From contig SFII01000007.1 in NCBI GenBank assembly GCA_004555335.1, positions 1-26,276 of the forward strand: a stretch of 26,276 nucleotides of DNA, written 5' to 3'. A model generated the notes under the pieces. That model searched no databases and was not told the DNA's origin. It worked only from the letters and a program-made list of their open reading frames with translations. Each line of letters opens with the position of its first letter. Within the stretch, counting starts at the first letter, position 1. Shown here one piece after another: positions 10,583-18,632 of the stretch. The position numbers and the translations under genes were made by a program. This DNA comes from Coriobacteriaceae bacterium (GTDB lineage Bacteria; Actinomycetota; Coriobacteriia; Coriobacteriales; Eggerthellaceae).

Positions 10583-10645
10583 TCGCATTCAGCTGCGCTC
10601 CTTGGTTCCTGTTCGTTTCGAACCGAACCCCGAACGCGTTTATGT

Positions 10646-10674
10646 ATATTACGACTGCCACTGGATGTCGTCAA
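10646..10674 (-). promoter_or_regulatory. Promoter of the tRNA-Gln/tRNA-Glu operon
   Basis: On the minus strand TTGACG (10669-10674) and TAATAT (10646-10651) are exactly 17 bases apart, close to the housekeeping sigma consensus. The expected start is near 10639, about 57 bases before the tRNA-Gln gene. Immediately upstream is an A/T-rich inverted repeat (10679-10701) at the place of an UP element, fitting a strong stable-RNA promoter. Confidence 0.85.
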
Positions 10675-10678
10675 GCGT

Positions 10679-10701
10679 TATTTGAAACTTTTTTTCAAAT
10701 A
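10679..10701. repeat. A/T-rich inverted repeat upstream of the tRNA promoter
   Basis: TATTTGAAA (10679-10687) and TTTCAAATA (10693-10701) are perfect 9-base arms around a 5-base spacer. They lie directly upstream of the -35 box, at about -41 to -63. This may act as an UP element for RNA polymerase alpha subunits or as an operator. It could also end the NYN gene transcript weakly, although no T-run follows on the minus strand. Confidence 0.6.
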
Positions 10702-10755
10702 CTTTTCCCATCCCTTCGAGACCCCTCCGCCGCAGCCCGGGACCCCCGCAAGACG

Positions 10756-11688
10756 CTATTCGCACTCCGGGTACACGAAGGTGCCGTTGTCTTCGTCCAG
10801 GACCACTACATAATGCACGCTGCGCATGAACTTCGAGAGCTTCGAATAACCGTAGTCCTTCACGCTGAAGCTGGGGAAACGCGTGCGGATCATGTCGCCG
10901 ATCACGCTCAGGGCAATGCCATCATCGCCCCGCTTGGCAAGCTCCTCCCGGATAAAGGCCTCGATCTCGTGACGGGATTCCCGCGATTCCCTCAAGCTCA
11001 CCCATATGATGTCGCTCTGACGCTTCAGGGAGATGTTCTCGAAGCTCTCCAGGAACTTAGAGAGCTGGTTGTATCCGAAGGACCTGACGTCGAAGTCGGG
11101 GTAGATGGAAACCATCCTGCTGCCGATATCGGAAAGCTTCACCTTCGCAGAGCTGCTCTCGCTGATGATATCGACGATTGCAGAGCCCACTTCCTTCTTC
11201 GTAAGCGATGCATCCGACTGGGGGCTGGGCTGCTTTTCCCTTTCCCCTTCGTCGGCGATGAGCTCGAGCGAGGTGAATACGGTACAGGCATTCCTGAACG
11301 AGCGCGGGGTCTTCTGCTCCCCCATGCCCACGACCACCATGCCGGCATCGCGCAGGCGCGACGCGAGCCTGGTGAAGTCGCCATCGCTCGAAACGATGCA
11401 GAAGCCCTGCACCTTCCCTTCGTAGAGGATGTCCATCGCATCGATGATCAAGAAGCTGTCGGTTGCATTCTTCCCCTTCGTGTTGGGGAATTGCTGCATC
11501 GGGGTAAGCGAGTACTCCGCGAGCACGTCCTTCCACTTCCCCATCTGGGAACTGGTCCAGTCGCCGTAAATGCGGCGATAGGTCACCTGGCCATGGCGGC
11601 TCGCAAGCTCGTTCATGATCGCCTGGATATATCGCGCGGATACGTTATCCGAGTCGATCAGAAGGGCGAATGATTTCCTCTCTGTCAT
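10756..11688 (-). CDS. NYN-domain RNase-like protein with two OST-HTH/LOTUS domains
   Basis: 310-residue cytoplasmic protein. Residues 1-145 form a NYN (PIN-like) nuclease domain with the acidic residues expected of a metal-dependent RNase: D12/D14 in LLIDSDN, D77 in NATDSF, and D102/D104 in SSDGDF. Two tandem OST-HTH (LOTUS) domains follow (about 165-232 and 240-307). Their matching cores are FGYNQLSKFLESF and YGYSKLSKFMRSV. LOTUS domains are known as RNA-binding modules, so an RNA-processing or RNA-silencing role is likely, but the target is unknown. The ATG has AAAGGA upstream. It lies 38 bases after the hydrolase gene, probably as a two-gene unit. Stop is TAG. Confidence 0.9.
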   Translation of the reverse strand: MTERKSFALLIDSDNVSARYIQAIMNELASRHGQVTYRRIYGDWTSSQMGKWKDVLAEYSLTPMQQFPNTKGKNATDSFLIIDAMDILYEGKVQGFCIVSSDGDFTRLASRLRDAGMVVVGMGEQKTPRSFRNACTVFTSLELIADEGEREKQPSPQSDASLTKKEVGSAIVDIISESSSAKVKLSDIGSRMVSIYPDFDVRSFGYNQLSKFLESFENISLKRQSDIIWVSLRESRESRHEIEAFIREELAKRGDDGIALSVIGDMIRTRFPSFSVKDYGYSKLSKFMRSVHYVVVLDEDNGTFVYPECE

Positions 11689-11726
11689 AAGGTCCTTTCA
11701 ACGGATATGGGGAAGGCCCCGGGCTC

Positions 11727-12740
11727 CTAGACAATGCCCGCCTTCCCGAAGAAGTCGAACACCACATCGCCGTATGCGTCGGGATCCACGAAAAAGGCGC
11801 CCATATGCCCCGCATCCGCCACGATATGCAGGCGCTTGGACTGCGCCCCGCAGGCGTAATACAGGTTCGCAGCCTCGACGGAGGGCACGATATCGTCGTT
11901 GGAGCCATGGACGATCAGCGTGGGAACACGGCTTGAAACGATGGTATCGACGGGATTGCATTCGCTGGGATCCCAACCCAAGCGAGCGCGGGCGGCAAGA
12001 CGGAGCACTGCATACAGGGGCTCTGCCGGGGGAATGAACATCCTGCGGATCATCCTGATGGCGATATCGCGCAGGCTGGCAAACGGGGAATCCGCGACTA
12101 CACCCACGACCTGGGGGAACTGGGCCCAAGCCGAAGCGTTCAGAACGGCAGCTGCACCCATGGATTGACCATGGAGCACGATGCTGATATCCGCACCGAA
12201 ACGAGAGGTCAGGTACCCGACCCACTCCAGGATGTCCTGGCCATCCTGCCAACCCATGCCGATCATGGTTCCGCCGGATTCACCATGGGCGCGCAGGTCG
12301 ACGTTGAGCACGTTGAACCCCCGCTCGGAGTACATGCGCGCGAACTTCTCCATTTCCCTACCGGTAGAACGGTAGGAATGGGCGAGGATCGCCCACATAC
12401 GCGAGGGGCGCGCCGCGAAGAAGATCCTTCCGCTCAGATTGATGCCTCCCTTTCCGACAGTCGTGGAAACACGCTCGCTGTCGCATTCGCGGTACCAGAT
12501 CTGCACCCGCTCCTCGATTGCCAGGGCGTTGCCCTCCATGCGCGCGAGCACTTCGGGGTCTTCAACCGGAAACGAGGGAAGCCCGCAGGGCTGTGCGGTA
12601 CGGGCCCTTCTGGAAAAAGAGGTGGAGTTGCGGTCGAAAGCGGCATCGAGCAGCCTTCCTGCCGAGAAAACGGCGCCTCCCCCGATTACTGCACCAACGG
12701 AAGCGGCGATTCCCGCACCGATTTTCTTCGCACTATCCAT
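11727..12740 (-). CDS. Membrane-anchored alpha/beta hydrolase
   Basis: 337-residue serine hydrolase. An N-terminal hydrophobic stretch (about residues 7-28, glycine/alanine rich) should be a signal anchor, placing the enzyme outside the membrane. The hydrolase domain shows the nucleophile elbow GQSMG (S193), HGSNDDIVP with D282, and ADAGHM with H312, completing a Ser-Asp-His triad. VDLRAHGESGG before the elbow is typical of BAAT/peptidase S9-like esterases (the YfhR/Bem46 type). The substrate cannot be read from the sequence. The ATG at 12740 follows GGGGGAAAG. The frame continues upstream to 13067, but that part is antisense to cca and not conserved-looking. It is divergent from cca with 64 bases between the starts. 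Stop is TAG. Confidence 0.88.
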   Translation of the reverse strand: MDSAKKIGAGIAASVGAVIGGGAVFSAGRLLDAAFDRNSTSFSRRARTAQPCGLPSFPVEDPEVLARMEGNALAIEERVQIWYRECDSERVSTTVGKGGINLSGRIFFAARPSRMWAILAHSYRSTGREMEKFARMYSERGFNVLNVDLRAHGESGGTMIGMGWQDGQDILEWVGYLTSRFGADISIVLHGQSMGAAAVLNASAWAQFPQVVGVVADSPFASLRDIAIRMIRRMFIPPAEPLYAVLRLAARARLGWDPSECNPVDTIVSSRVPTLIVHGSNDDIVPSVEAANLYYACGAQSKRLHIVADAGHMGAFFVDPDAYGDVVFDFFGKAGIV

Positions 12741-12804
12741 GTCTTTCCCCCATCTCGGAATAGAATGAAAACAGACGCCCCCATCATACGCGAAAAGGAA
12801 CGAC

Positions 12805-14181
12805 TTGGCTGGCAACACAACGAGCATACGGCTGCCCCGATGCGCAGAAACGGCCCTGGAAACCATCGAGTCCGCAGGGTTCGAAGCCTGGGTCGTGGGC
12901 GGATTCGTGAGGGACTGCCTCATGGGAAGGGACCCGGGCGATCTGGACATCGCATCGAGCGCCCCCTGGGAGCGCGCAGCATCAATATTCCGCAAAGCCG
13001 GAGCCCCGGTCTTCGAAACGGGGGCGAAGCACGGAACCATCACCGTCATGATCGAAGAGGCGCCCATCGAAGTGACCGCCTATCGCGCCGATGGCGAGTA
13101 CACGGACGGAAGGCACCCCGACTCGGTGCGTTTCGTGGACAGCATCGAAGAAGACCTGGCAAGGCGCGACTTCACCATGAACGCCATCGCCTATCACCCG
13201 GCAAGGGGCCTGATCGACCCGTTCGGAGGGCAAAACGACATCCGAAACGGGCTCATCCGCTGCGTCGGGGATCCCCGGACGCGCTTTTCCGAAGATGCCC
13301 TGCGCATCCTGCGCGCGGTGCGCTTTTCGGCGCAGCTGGGATTCGCTATCGAAAAGGACACCCGGAGCGCCATGGAAGATCTTGCAGGCGGCCTTTCCCG
13401 AGTCGCAGAAGAACGCAAGGCGGCAGAACTCCAGAAACTGCTCTGCTCCGAGCATGCCGGCGATTGCCTGATGGGGAATATGACGGTTATCGGGCAGGTC
13501 ATCCCGGAGCTTGCGCCCCTGCAGGGCTTCGACCAGAAGACTCCCTTCCATTGCTACGACGTGCTCGAGCACACGGCGCATGTCATCGACCTGGTGGATT
13601 GCAAACCAGCCCTGCGCTGGGCCGCGCTGCTCCACGACGTTGGGAAGCCCGAGACCTTCACCATCGACGAAACCGGCCAGGGCCACTTCAAGGGCCACCC
13701 GGCGGCATCGGCGCGCATCGCGCGCGATGTTGCGCGCCGCCTTCGGCTGCCGAAAGCGCAAACCAGGGATATGCTGACCCTGATCGAATTGCACGACAGC
13801 CCGATAATCCCGAAGAAACCCCAGGTCAAACATGCCATCCACCAATTGGGCGACAGTCCCGACCTGCTTTCGGACCTTATTTCCCTCAAGCACGCGGATG
13901 CCACCGCCAGGACCCCGCTTTACAGCAAGCCCAGGATCAGGACCGCAGAGCTGCTCGAAGGCCTGCTGACGGAAGTCCTGGAAAACGGCGAGGCCTATTC
14001 CCTCGCCCAACTGGACCTTTCCGGCGCGAGCCTGATCGATGCGGGCATCCCCGCCGGGCCCCAGGTGGGGCGCCTGCTGGAGGAATGCCTCGATGCCGTT
14101 ATCGACGGGAAGCTTCCCAACGAGGAAGGCGAGCTTGCGGGCTTCGCCCTCTCGAGATACCGCGAAGACGCCCGGGCCTAA
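12805..14181 (+). CDS. cca: CCA tRNA nucleotidyltransferase
   Basis: Adds or repairs the 3'-terminal CCA of tRNAs. The 458-residue class II enzyme has the nucleotidyltransferase core VVGGFVRDCLMG (GGFVRD 32-37) with catalytic DLD (46-48), the RRDFTMNAIAY motif, RFSEDALRILRAVRF, and a C-terminal HD domain with LLHDVGKP (H277-D278). The start is TTG: no in-frame ATG or GTG sits near, and AAGGAA is six bases upstream. The two tRNAs in this window already encode CCA, so its local use would be repair, unless other tRNA genes lack it. It converges on recN, and its TAA overlaps the recN stop codon. Confidence 0.95.
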   Translation: MAGNTTSIRLPRCAETALETIESAGFEAWVVGGFVRDCLMGRDPGDLDIASSAPWERAASIFRKAGAPVFETGAKHGTITVMIEEAPIEVTAYRADGEYTDGRHPDSVRFVDSIEEDLARRDFTMNAIAYHPARGLIDPFGGQNDIRNGLIRCVGDPRTRFSEDALRILRAVRFSAQLGFAIEKDTRSAMEDLAGGLSRVAEERKAAELQKLLCSEHAGDCLMGNMTVIGQVIPELAPLQGFDQKTPFHCYDVLEHTAHVIDLVDCKPALRWAALLHDVGKPETFTIDETGQGHFKGHPAASARIARDVARRLRLPKAQTRDMLTLIELHDSPIIPKKPQVKHAIHQLGDSPDLLSDLISLKHADATARTPLYSKPRIRTAELLEGLLTEVLENGEAYSLAQLDLSGASLIDAGIPAGPQVGRLLEECLDAVIDGKLPNEEGELAGFALSRYREDARA

Positions 14182-15830
14182 CCGGACACGCCGTCCAGAA
14201 GCTGCCGGGCGTGCTCCATCGCGGCAAGCGAGATGCCGCCCGAAAGCATTCGGGCAAGCTCTTTCACCCGCTGCTCCCCCTCGACCAACGAGAACACCGT
14301 TTCGGGCTGCCCTTCGCCCTGCTTCGAGGCGACGTAGTGGACCTGCCCCATCACCGCAAGCTGGGCCAGGTGGGTGACCAGGATCACCTGATGGGTCCGC
14401 GCAAGGTCGGAAAGTACTTCGGCCAGGGAAAGGGCGACCGCGCCGCCGACCCCGGAATCCACTTCGTCGAACACCAGGGTCTCCGCCGGATCGTCCTGCC
14501 CCAATACCACCTTGATCGCGAGCATCACGCGGCTCACCTCGCCACCCGAGGCGATCTTCGCAAGGGGGCGAGCCGACATGCCGTCGCCGGGCTTGAACAT
14601 GAATTCCACCTTGCTGGGACCATCCGCAGTCCAAGTGGCGCGGTCGGCCATCTCCACCGAGCACTCCAACGAGGCCGATCCCAGCATCAGGCGCGACATC
14701 TGGGCGCAAACCAGTTCGCAGAACCGCGGAGCACGTTCCGCCCTGAGCGCATGCAGCCGCTCCGCCTCGCTGCGCAACGCATCCTCTGCCCGGGCAAGCT
14801 CTTTCCGGGCGCTTTCCATCCGGGTATCGAAGCCATCCACCGCAGCAAGGGTACGGGCGGCATCATCGCGCGCCTCGAATACCTGCTCCATAGTGGGGCC
14901 CCAAGTCCTGATCAGGCCCTGGAACTGGGAAAGGCGCTCCTGCATCCGGGCAAGCTCGGATGGGTCGAAATCCAAACCATCCCCGTATCTGCGCACATCC
15001 ATCGCGGCATCCTCCAGGATGTAGGAGGCCTCCCGAAGGCTCTGGGCGAGCCCTTCCAATGCAGGATCGATCCCGGCGGCACGGTCTACGAGCGCCATCG
15101 CGTCCGCAAGCGACTCGAGCGCGCCCCCATCGCCCGAAAGCGATTCCCTCGCCCCATCGATGCCGCTCATCAGGGCTTCGGCATTCTCGAAACGCGGGAT
15201 ATCGCGGCACAGGTCCTCGTATTCGCCGGGAAGGGGGGAAACCTCGTCGATGCGGGAAAGCACATACCTCGCCTGGCCCACCTGCTCTTCGGACAGGCTC
15301 TGGGCCTGCTCTATTTCCTCAACCGCACGCGCAGCCGCCTTCGCCCCGGCAAGCGCCGCGCGATACGACTCGAGCGCATCATCGAGCTCGGGCCCGATCC
15401 ACGCGTCGAGCATCCCCCGGTGATTGGCGGGCTTGAGCAGTCGCTGGTGCTCATGCTGTCCGCACAGATCGATGCTGGCGCCCACCGTCTTCGCGAGCTT
15501 GCCGACCTGCGAGATGGAACCGTTCATATGGACCCGGCTCTTCCCGTCGGCCGAAATGCTGCGGGACACGACGATGCCTTCGGATTGCAGATCGGCGCCT
15601 TCGAGTTCGAAGGAATCCCCCAAGAAGAAGCGCCCCTGGACCATCAGGGAATCCTCGCCTTCGCGCACCAGCGAGGCATCGGCGCGCTCGCCCGCAAGGA
15701 GCTTGAGCGCCCCGAGCAGCGCGGTCTTGCCCGCACCGGTCTCTCCCGTGATGACCGTCATACCCGGCGATGGGGACAATACCGCCTCCTTGATGAGGGC
15801 GAGGTTCTTTACGTGAAGTTCATCGATCAT
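14178..15830 (-). CDS. recN: DNA repair protein RecN
   Basis: SMC-like ATPase that acts early in double-strand break repair. The 550-residue protein has the family's length: Walker A GETGAGKT (29-36), the typical CGQHEHQRLL motif, long coiled-coil arms through the middle, the signature IASGGEVSRVMLAIK and Walker B LVFDEVDSGVGG. The ATG at 15830 is set by the conserved MIDELHVKNLALI start; the ribosome-binding site is weak. The frame runs upstream to 16406, but that is antisense to dtd. A LexA-like box 29 bases before the start implies SOS induction. Stop TAG overlaps the TAA of cca. Confidence 0.96.
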   Translation of the reverse strand: MIDELHVKNLALIKEAVLSPSPGMTVITGETGAGKTALLGALKLLAGERADASLVREGEDSLMVQGRFFLGDSFELEGADLQSEGIVVSRSISADGKSRVHMNGSISQVGKLAKTVGASIDLCGQHEHQRLLKPANHRGMLDAWIGPELDDALESYRAALAGAKAAARAVEEIEQAQSLSEEQVGQARYVLSRIDEVSPLPGEYEDLCRDIPRFENAEALMSGIDGARESLSGDGGALESLADAMALVDRAAGIDPALEGLAQSLREASYILEDAAMDVRRYGDGLDFDPSELARMQERLSQFQGLIRTWGPTMEQVFEARDDAARTLAAVDGFDTRMESARKELARAEDALRSEAERLHALRAERAPRFCELVCAQMSRLMLGSASLECSVEMADRATWTADGPSKVEFMFKPGDGMSARPLAKIASGGEVSRVMLAIKVVLGQDDPAETLVFDEVDSGVGGAVALSLAEVLSDLARTHQVILVTHLAQLAVMGQVHYVASKQGEGQPETVFSLVEGEQRVKELARMLSGGISLAAMEHARQLLDGVSG

Positions 15831-15859
15831 GGCTGCTCGCTTCCATTGTGCCGCTAACG

Positions 15860-15873
15860 CGAACAAGTGTACC
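15860..15873 (-). promoter_or_regulatory. LexA/SOS box in front of recN
   Basis: CGAACAAGTGTACC matches 13 of 14 positions of the Gram-positive LexA consensus CGAACRNRYGTTYC (one T replaced by A). It lies 29 bases upstream of the recN ATG. It overlaps a TACACT (15866-15871) that could be the recN -10 box and abuts a second candidate, GATAAT (15874-15879). A repressor bound here would block recN transcription until DNA damage. Confidence 0.75.
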
Positions 15874-15964
15874 ATTATCCTGCAGCTTCGAAAGGGGCGT
15901 GGGAACGCTTGCGAAAAGCTTGCCGAAAGCCTGCAGGATACGAAGCCGCACCCGCCCACGGCAT

Positions 15965-15972
15965 GGGATAAT
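15965..15972 (+). promoter_or_regulatory. Possible extended -10 promoter of dtd
   Basis: GATAAT (15967-15972) follows TGG, which together look like an extended -10 element, and lies about 30 bases upstream of the dtd ATG. I see no good -35, so this is a weak call. Confidence 0.3.
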
Positions 15973-16001
15973 CCATCCGGAATCCGGAAAGGAAGGAATT
16001 C

Positions 16002-16469
16002 ATGAGAGCACTGATCCAGCGGGTTTCCCGCGCTTGCGTGACCATCGTCGACGACACTCCCCCGCAGGACCCGGACCCCACACGGAGCATCGGCCGCGGA
16101 TTCGCGATCCTGCTCGGTGCGGGAGCGGGCGACACCCGCGCAGACGCCGACAAGCTTTGGTCGAAGATCTCCAAGCTGCGCATCTTCGACGACGGGAATG
16201 GCAAGACCAACCTCTCCCTTGCGGATGTCGGAGGCGAGGTGATGGTCGTCTCCCAATTCACGCTGTACGCGAATTGCAAGAAGGGAAACCGTCCCAGCTT
16301 CACGCAATCGTGCCCTCCCGACGAAGCGCGGGAGCTCTACCGGTATTTCGTCGAACTCGCCCGCCGGGACTTCCCCATCGTGGCCACCGGCGAATTCGGC
16401 GCGCATATGGAAATCGAGCTGGTGAACGACGGCCCGTTCACCATCTGGCTCGACACCCGCGAGCTCTAG
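16002..16469 (+). CDS. dtd: D-aminoacyl-tRNA deacylase
   Basis: Hydrolyses D-amino acids wrongly attached to tRNA, protecting translation. The 155-residue protein begins with the family's MRALIQRVSRACV and has the active-site SQFTLYA (84-90). It also has the Gly-cisPro motif in NDGPFTIWL (GP 144-145), where most members have GPVT. A short acidic, proline-containing insert (DDTPPQDPDP, from residue 17) is longer than in E. coli. GGAAGG precedes the ATG. It is divergent from recN and converges on uvrB. The sequence CTAG at 16466-16469 holds both stop codons, one per strand. Confidence 0.95.
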   Translation: MRALIQRVSRACVTIVDDTPPQDPDPTRSIGRGFAILLGAGAGDTRADADKLWSKISKLRIFDDGNGKTNLSLADVGGEVMVVSQFTLYANCKKGNRPSFTQSCPPDEARELYRYFVELARRDFPIVATGEFGAHMEIELVNDGPFTIWLDTREL

Positions 16470-18589
16470 CGGCGGCGCTTGCCGAACTGAGAGCCCTTCC
16501 GGGCGCCCTTCTTCAGCCCGGCGAGGGCGTCCTCCTCGCTCGACCCCTCGACCTGGGCCTTCAACCTCACCACGCGGTCGCGAATGCGCGCCGCCTCCTC
16601 GAAATCCATCTCCATGGAAGCGTGCATCATATCCTCTTCCATCGATGCGATGATCCTCAGCACTTCCTCGCGCGAGAAGGCGGCAAGCTCCTTGTTCACC
16701 TGCTCGGCGGTAACCGTGCCCACTTCATCGTGCATATAGCCTGCGATGTCGTTGATGGCCTTCTTGATGGTCTTGGGCTCGATACCGTGCTCTTCGTTAT
16801 AGGCCATCTGGATCTTGCGGCGGCGGTGCGTTTCGGTGATGGCCAGGTCCATGGAATCGGTCCTGCGGTCCGCATACATGATCACGCGCCCATCGGCATT
16901 CCTCGCCGCACGTCCGATGGTCTGGATCAGGGAACGGTGATTGCGCAGGAAACCCTCCTTGTCGGCGTCCAGGATCGCCACCAGGCTCACCTCCGGCAGG
17001 TCCAGGCCCTCGCGGAGCAGGTTGATGCCCACGAGCACGTCGAATTCCCCGCGGCGCAAAGCGCTCAGGATCTCGACGCGTTCCATGGTTGCGATGTCCG
17101 AATGCATGTATCGGGCGCGGACGCCCTCATCGAGAAGGTGATCGGTCAGGTCTTCCGCCATCTTCTTGGTCAGGGTGGTGATGAGCACGCGCTCGTTGCG
17201 GGAGGCGCGCACGCGGGCCTCGTCGATGATGTCGTCGATCTGCGAGGCAGTGGGGCGCACGTCGATTTCTGGATCGAGCAGGCCGGTGGGACGGATGATC
17301 TGCTCGACCTGCTGCTGGCTCACGCGCTTCTCATAGTCGCCGGGCGTTGCCGAGACATAGATGAACTGCCCGATGCGCTGTTCGAACTCGTCATAGCGAA
17401 GCGGCCTATTGTCCAGACAGGAAGGCAATCGGAAGCCATGCTCGGTCAGGGTCACCTTACGTGAGCGGTCCCCTTCGTGCATGCCGCGGATCTGCGGGAC
17501 GGTCACGTGGCTTTCGTCGATGATGGTCACGAAGTCCTTGGGGAAGTAGTCGATGAGCGTGTAGGGCGGCTCGCCGGGCTCGCGCCCGTCGAGATGGCGG
17601 GAATAGTTCTCGATGCCGCTGCAGAATCCCATCGACTCCATCATCTCCAGGTCGTAGGAAACGCGCATCTCCAAGCGCTGGGCTTCCAGCAGCTTGCCTT
17701 CTTCCTTGAATTCGGCAAGGCGCCCGCGCAGCTCTTCACGGATGGACGAAAGGGCGTGGTCCATCTTGGGCTTCGCGGTCACGTAGTGGGATGCGGGCCA
17801 GATAGGCAGCGCCTCATACGAATTGAGGACCTCGCCCGTCACCTTATCCGTTTCGCAGATCGATTCGATTTCGTCCCCCCAGAATTCCACGCGAACGGGA
17901 TTATCGGCATACGGGGGGAAGATGTCCAGAGCGTCACCGCGCACGCGGAACGATCCGCGTTCGAGCTGGTAGTCGTTGCGATCGTACTGGATGTCGATGA
18001 GCTTGCGGATCAGGTCGTCGCGGTCCTGCTCCTCCATCTTGTCCAAGAACACGGCCATGCCGGCATAGTCCATGGGCGAGCCGATACCGTAGATGCAGCT
18101 GACGGACGCCACCACGATCACGTCGCGCCGGGAAAGGAGGGCGCTCGTGGCCGCGTGGCGCAGCTTCTCCACCTCTTCGTTGATGCTCGCATCCTTTTCG
18201 ATGAAGGTATCGGTGCTGGGAACGTAGGCCTCGGGCTGGTAATAGTCGTAATAGGATACGAAATACACCACGGCATTGTTCGGGAAGAACTCCTTGAGCT
18301 CCGCCGCAAGCTGGGCGGCAAGCGTCTTGTTGGGGGCCATCACCAAGGTGGGGCGCTGGATGGCCTCGATGGTCTTGGCCATGGTGAAGGTCTTGCCCGA
18401 CCCGGTCACGCCCAGGAGGGTCTGGTACCTCAAACCGTCGCGCACGCCCTGGGCGAGCTTCTCTATCGCCTGGGGCTGGTCTCCTGCAGGGCTGTAGGGC
18501 GAAACCACCTTGAACGGTTGCCCGACCAAACGAGCATCCGAGATCTTGCCCTCCATGCGAAGTCCTTCGATGTTGCCAAGATGGGACAT
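16466..18589 (-). CDS. uvrB: UvrABC excision nuclease subunit B
   Basis: DNA damage-verification helicase of nucleotide excision repair; receives DNA from UvrA and recruits UvrC. Seen are Walker A GVTGSGKT (60-67), the damage-clamping beta-hairpin region SYYDYYQPEAYVP, DESH in TIIDESHVTVPQ, helicase motifs VSATPGDYE and QTIGRAARN, and a C-terminal UVR domain with MDFEEAARIRDRV. A basic tail KKGARKGSQFGKRRR ends the protein. The start is uncertain: ATG 18589 (707 residues) is used here. ATG 18556 has a better ribosome-binding site (GAAGGA), and GTG 18598 is too close to its own. It follows coaE by 43 bases. No SOS box is visible before coaE or uvrB. Stop is TAG. Confidence 0.96.
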   Translation of the reverse strand: MSHLGNIEGLRMEGKISDARLVGQPFKVVSPYSPAGDQPQAIEKLAQGVRDGLRYQTLLGVTGSGKTFTMAKTIEAIQRPTLVMAPNKTLAAQLAAELKEFFPNNAVVYFVSYYDYYQPEAYVPSTDTFIEKDASINEEVEKLRHAATSALLSRRDVIVVASVSCIYGIGSPMDYAGMAVFLDKMEEQDRDDLIRKLIDIQYDRNDYQLERGSFRVRGDALDIFPPYADNPVRVEFWGDEIESICETDKVTGEVLNSYEALPIWPASHYVTAKPKMDHALSSIREELRGRLAEFKEEGKLLEAQRLEMRVSYDLEMMESMGFCSGIENYSRHLDGREPGEPPYTLIDYFPKDFVTIIDESHVTVPQIRGMHEGDRSRKVTLTEHGFRLPSCLDNRPLRYDEFEQRIGQFIYVSATPGDYEKRVSQQQVEQIIRPTGLLDPEIDVRPTASQIDDIIDEARVRASRNERVLITTLTKKMAEDLTDHLLDEGVRARYMHSDIATMERVEILSALRRGEFDVLVGINLLREGLDLPEVSLVAILDADKEGFLRNHRSLIQTIGRAARNADGRVIMYADRRTDSMDLAITETHRRRKIQMAYNEEHGIEPKTIKKAINDIAGYMHDEVGTVTAEQVNKELAAFSREEVLRIIASMEEDMMHASMEMDFEEAARIRDRVVRLKAQVEGSSEEDALAGLKKGARKGSQFGKRRR

Positions 18590-18632
18590 CCCTACCACCC
18601 TTCCCGAGTCGTCAGAAAACCATTAGGGTAGC

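Noticed and set aside
10611..10623. GTTCGTTTCGAAC palindrome in the tRNA leader, considered as an SOS box
   Set aside because: The half-sites are in the wrong order (GTTCG before CGAAC) and the spacer is 3, so it does not fit the LexA consensus.
12982..14709. A 575-codon minus-strand open frame opposite cca
   Set aside because: Complementary to the conserved cca gene, with low-complexity translation and no ribosome-binding site.
12165..15857. A 1230-codon plus-strand open frame spanning hydrolase, cca and recN
   Set aside because: It is antisense to the hydrolase and recN genes and out of frame with cca, all of which have clear family motifs. Its translation is rich in Arg, His, Pro and Gly with no recognisable domain. 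Long shadow frames are expected in high-GC DNA.
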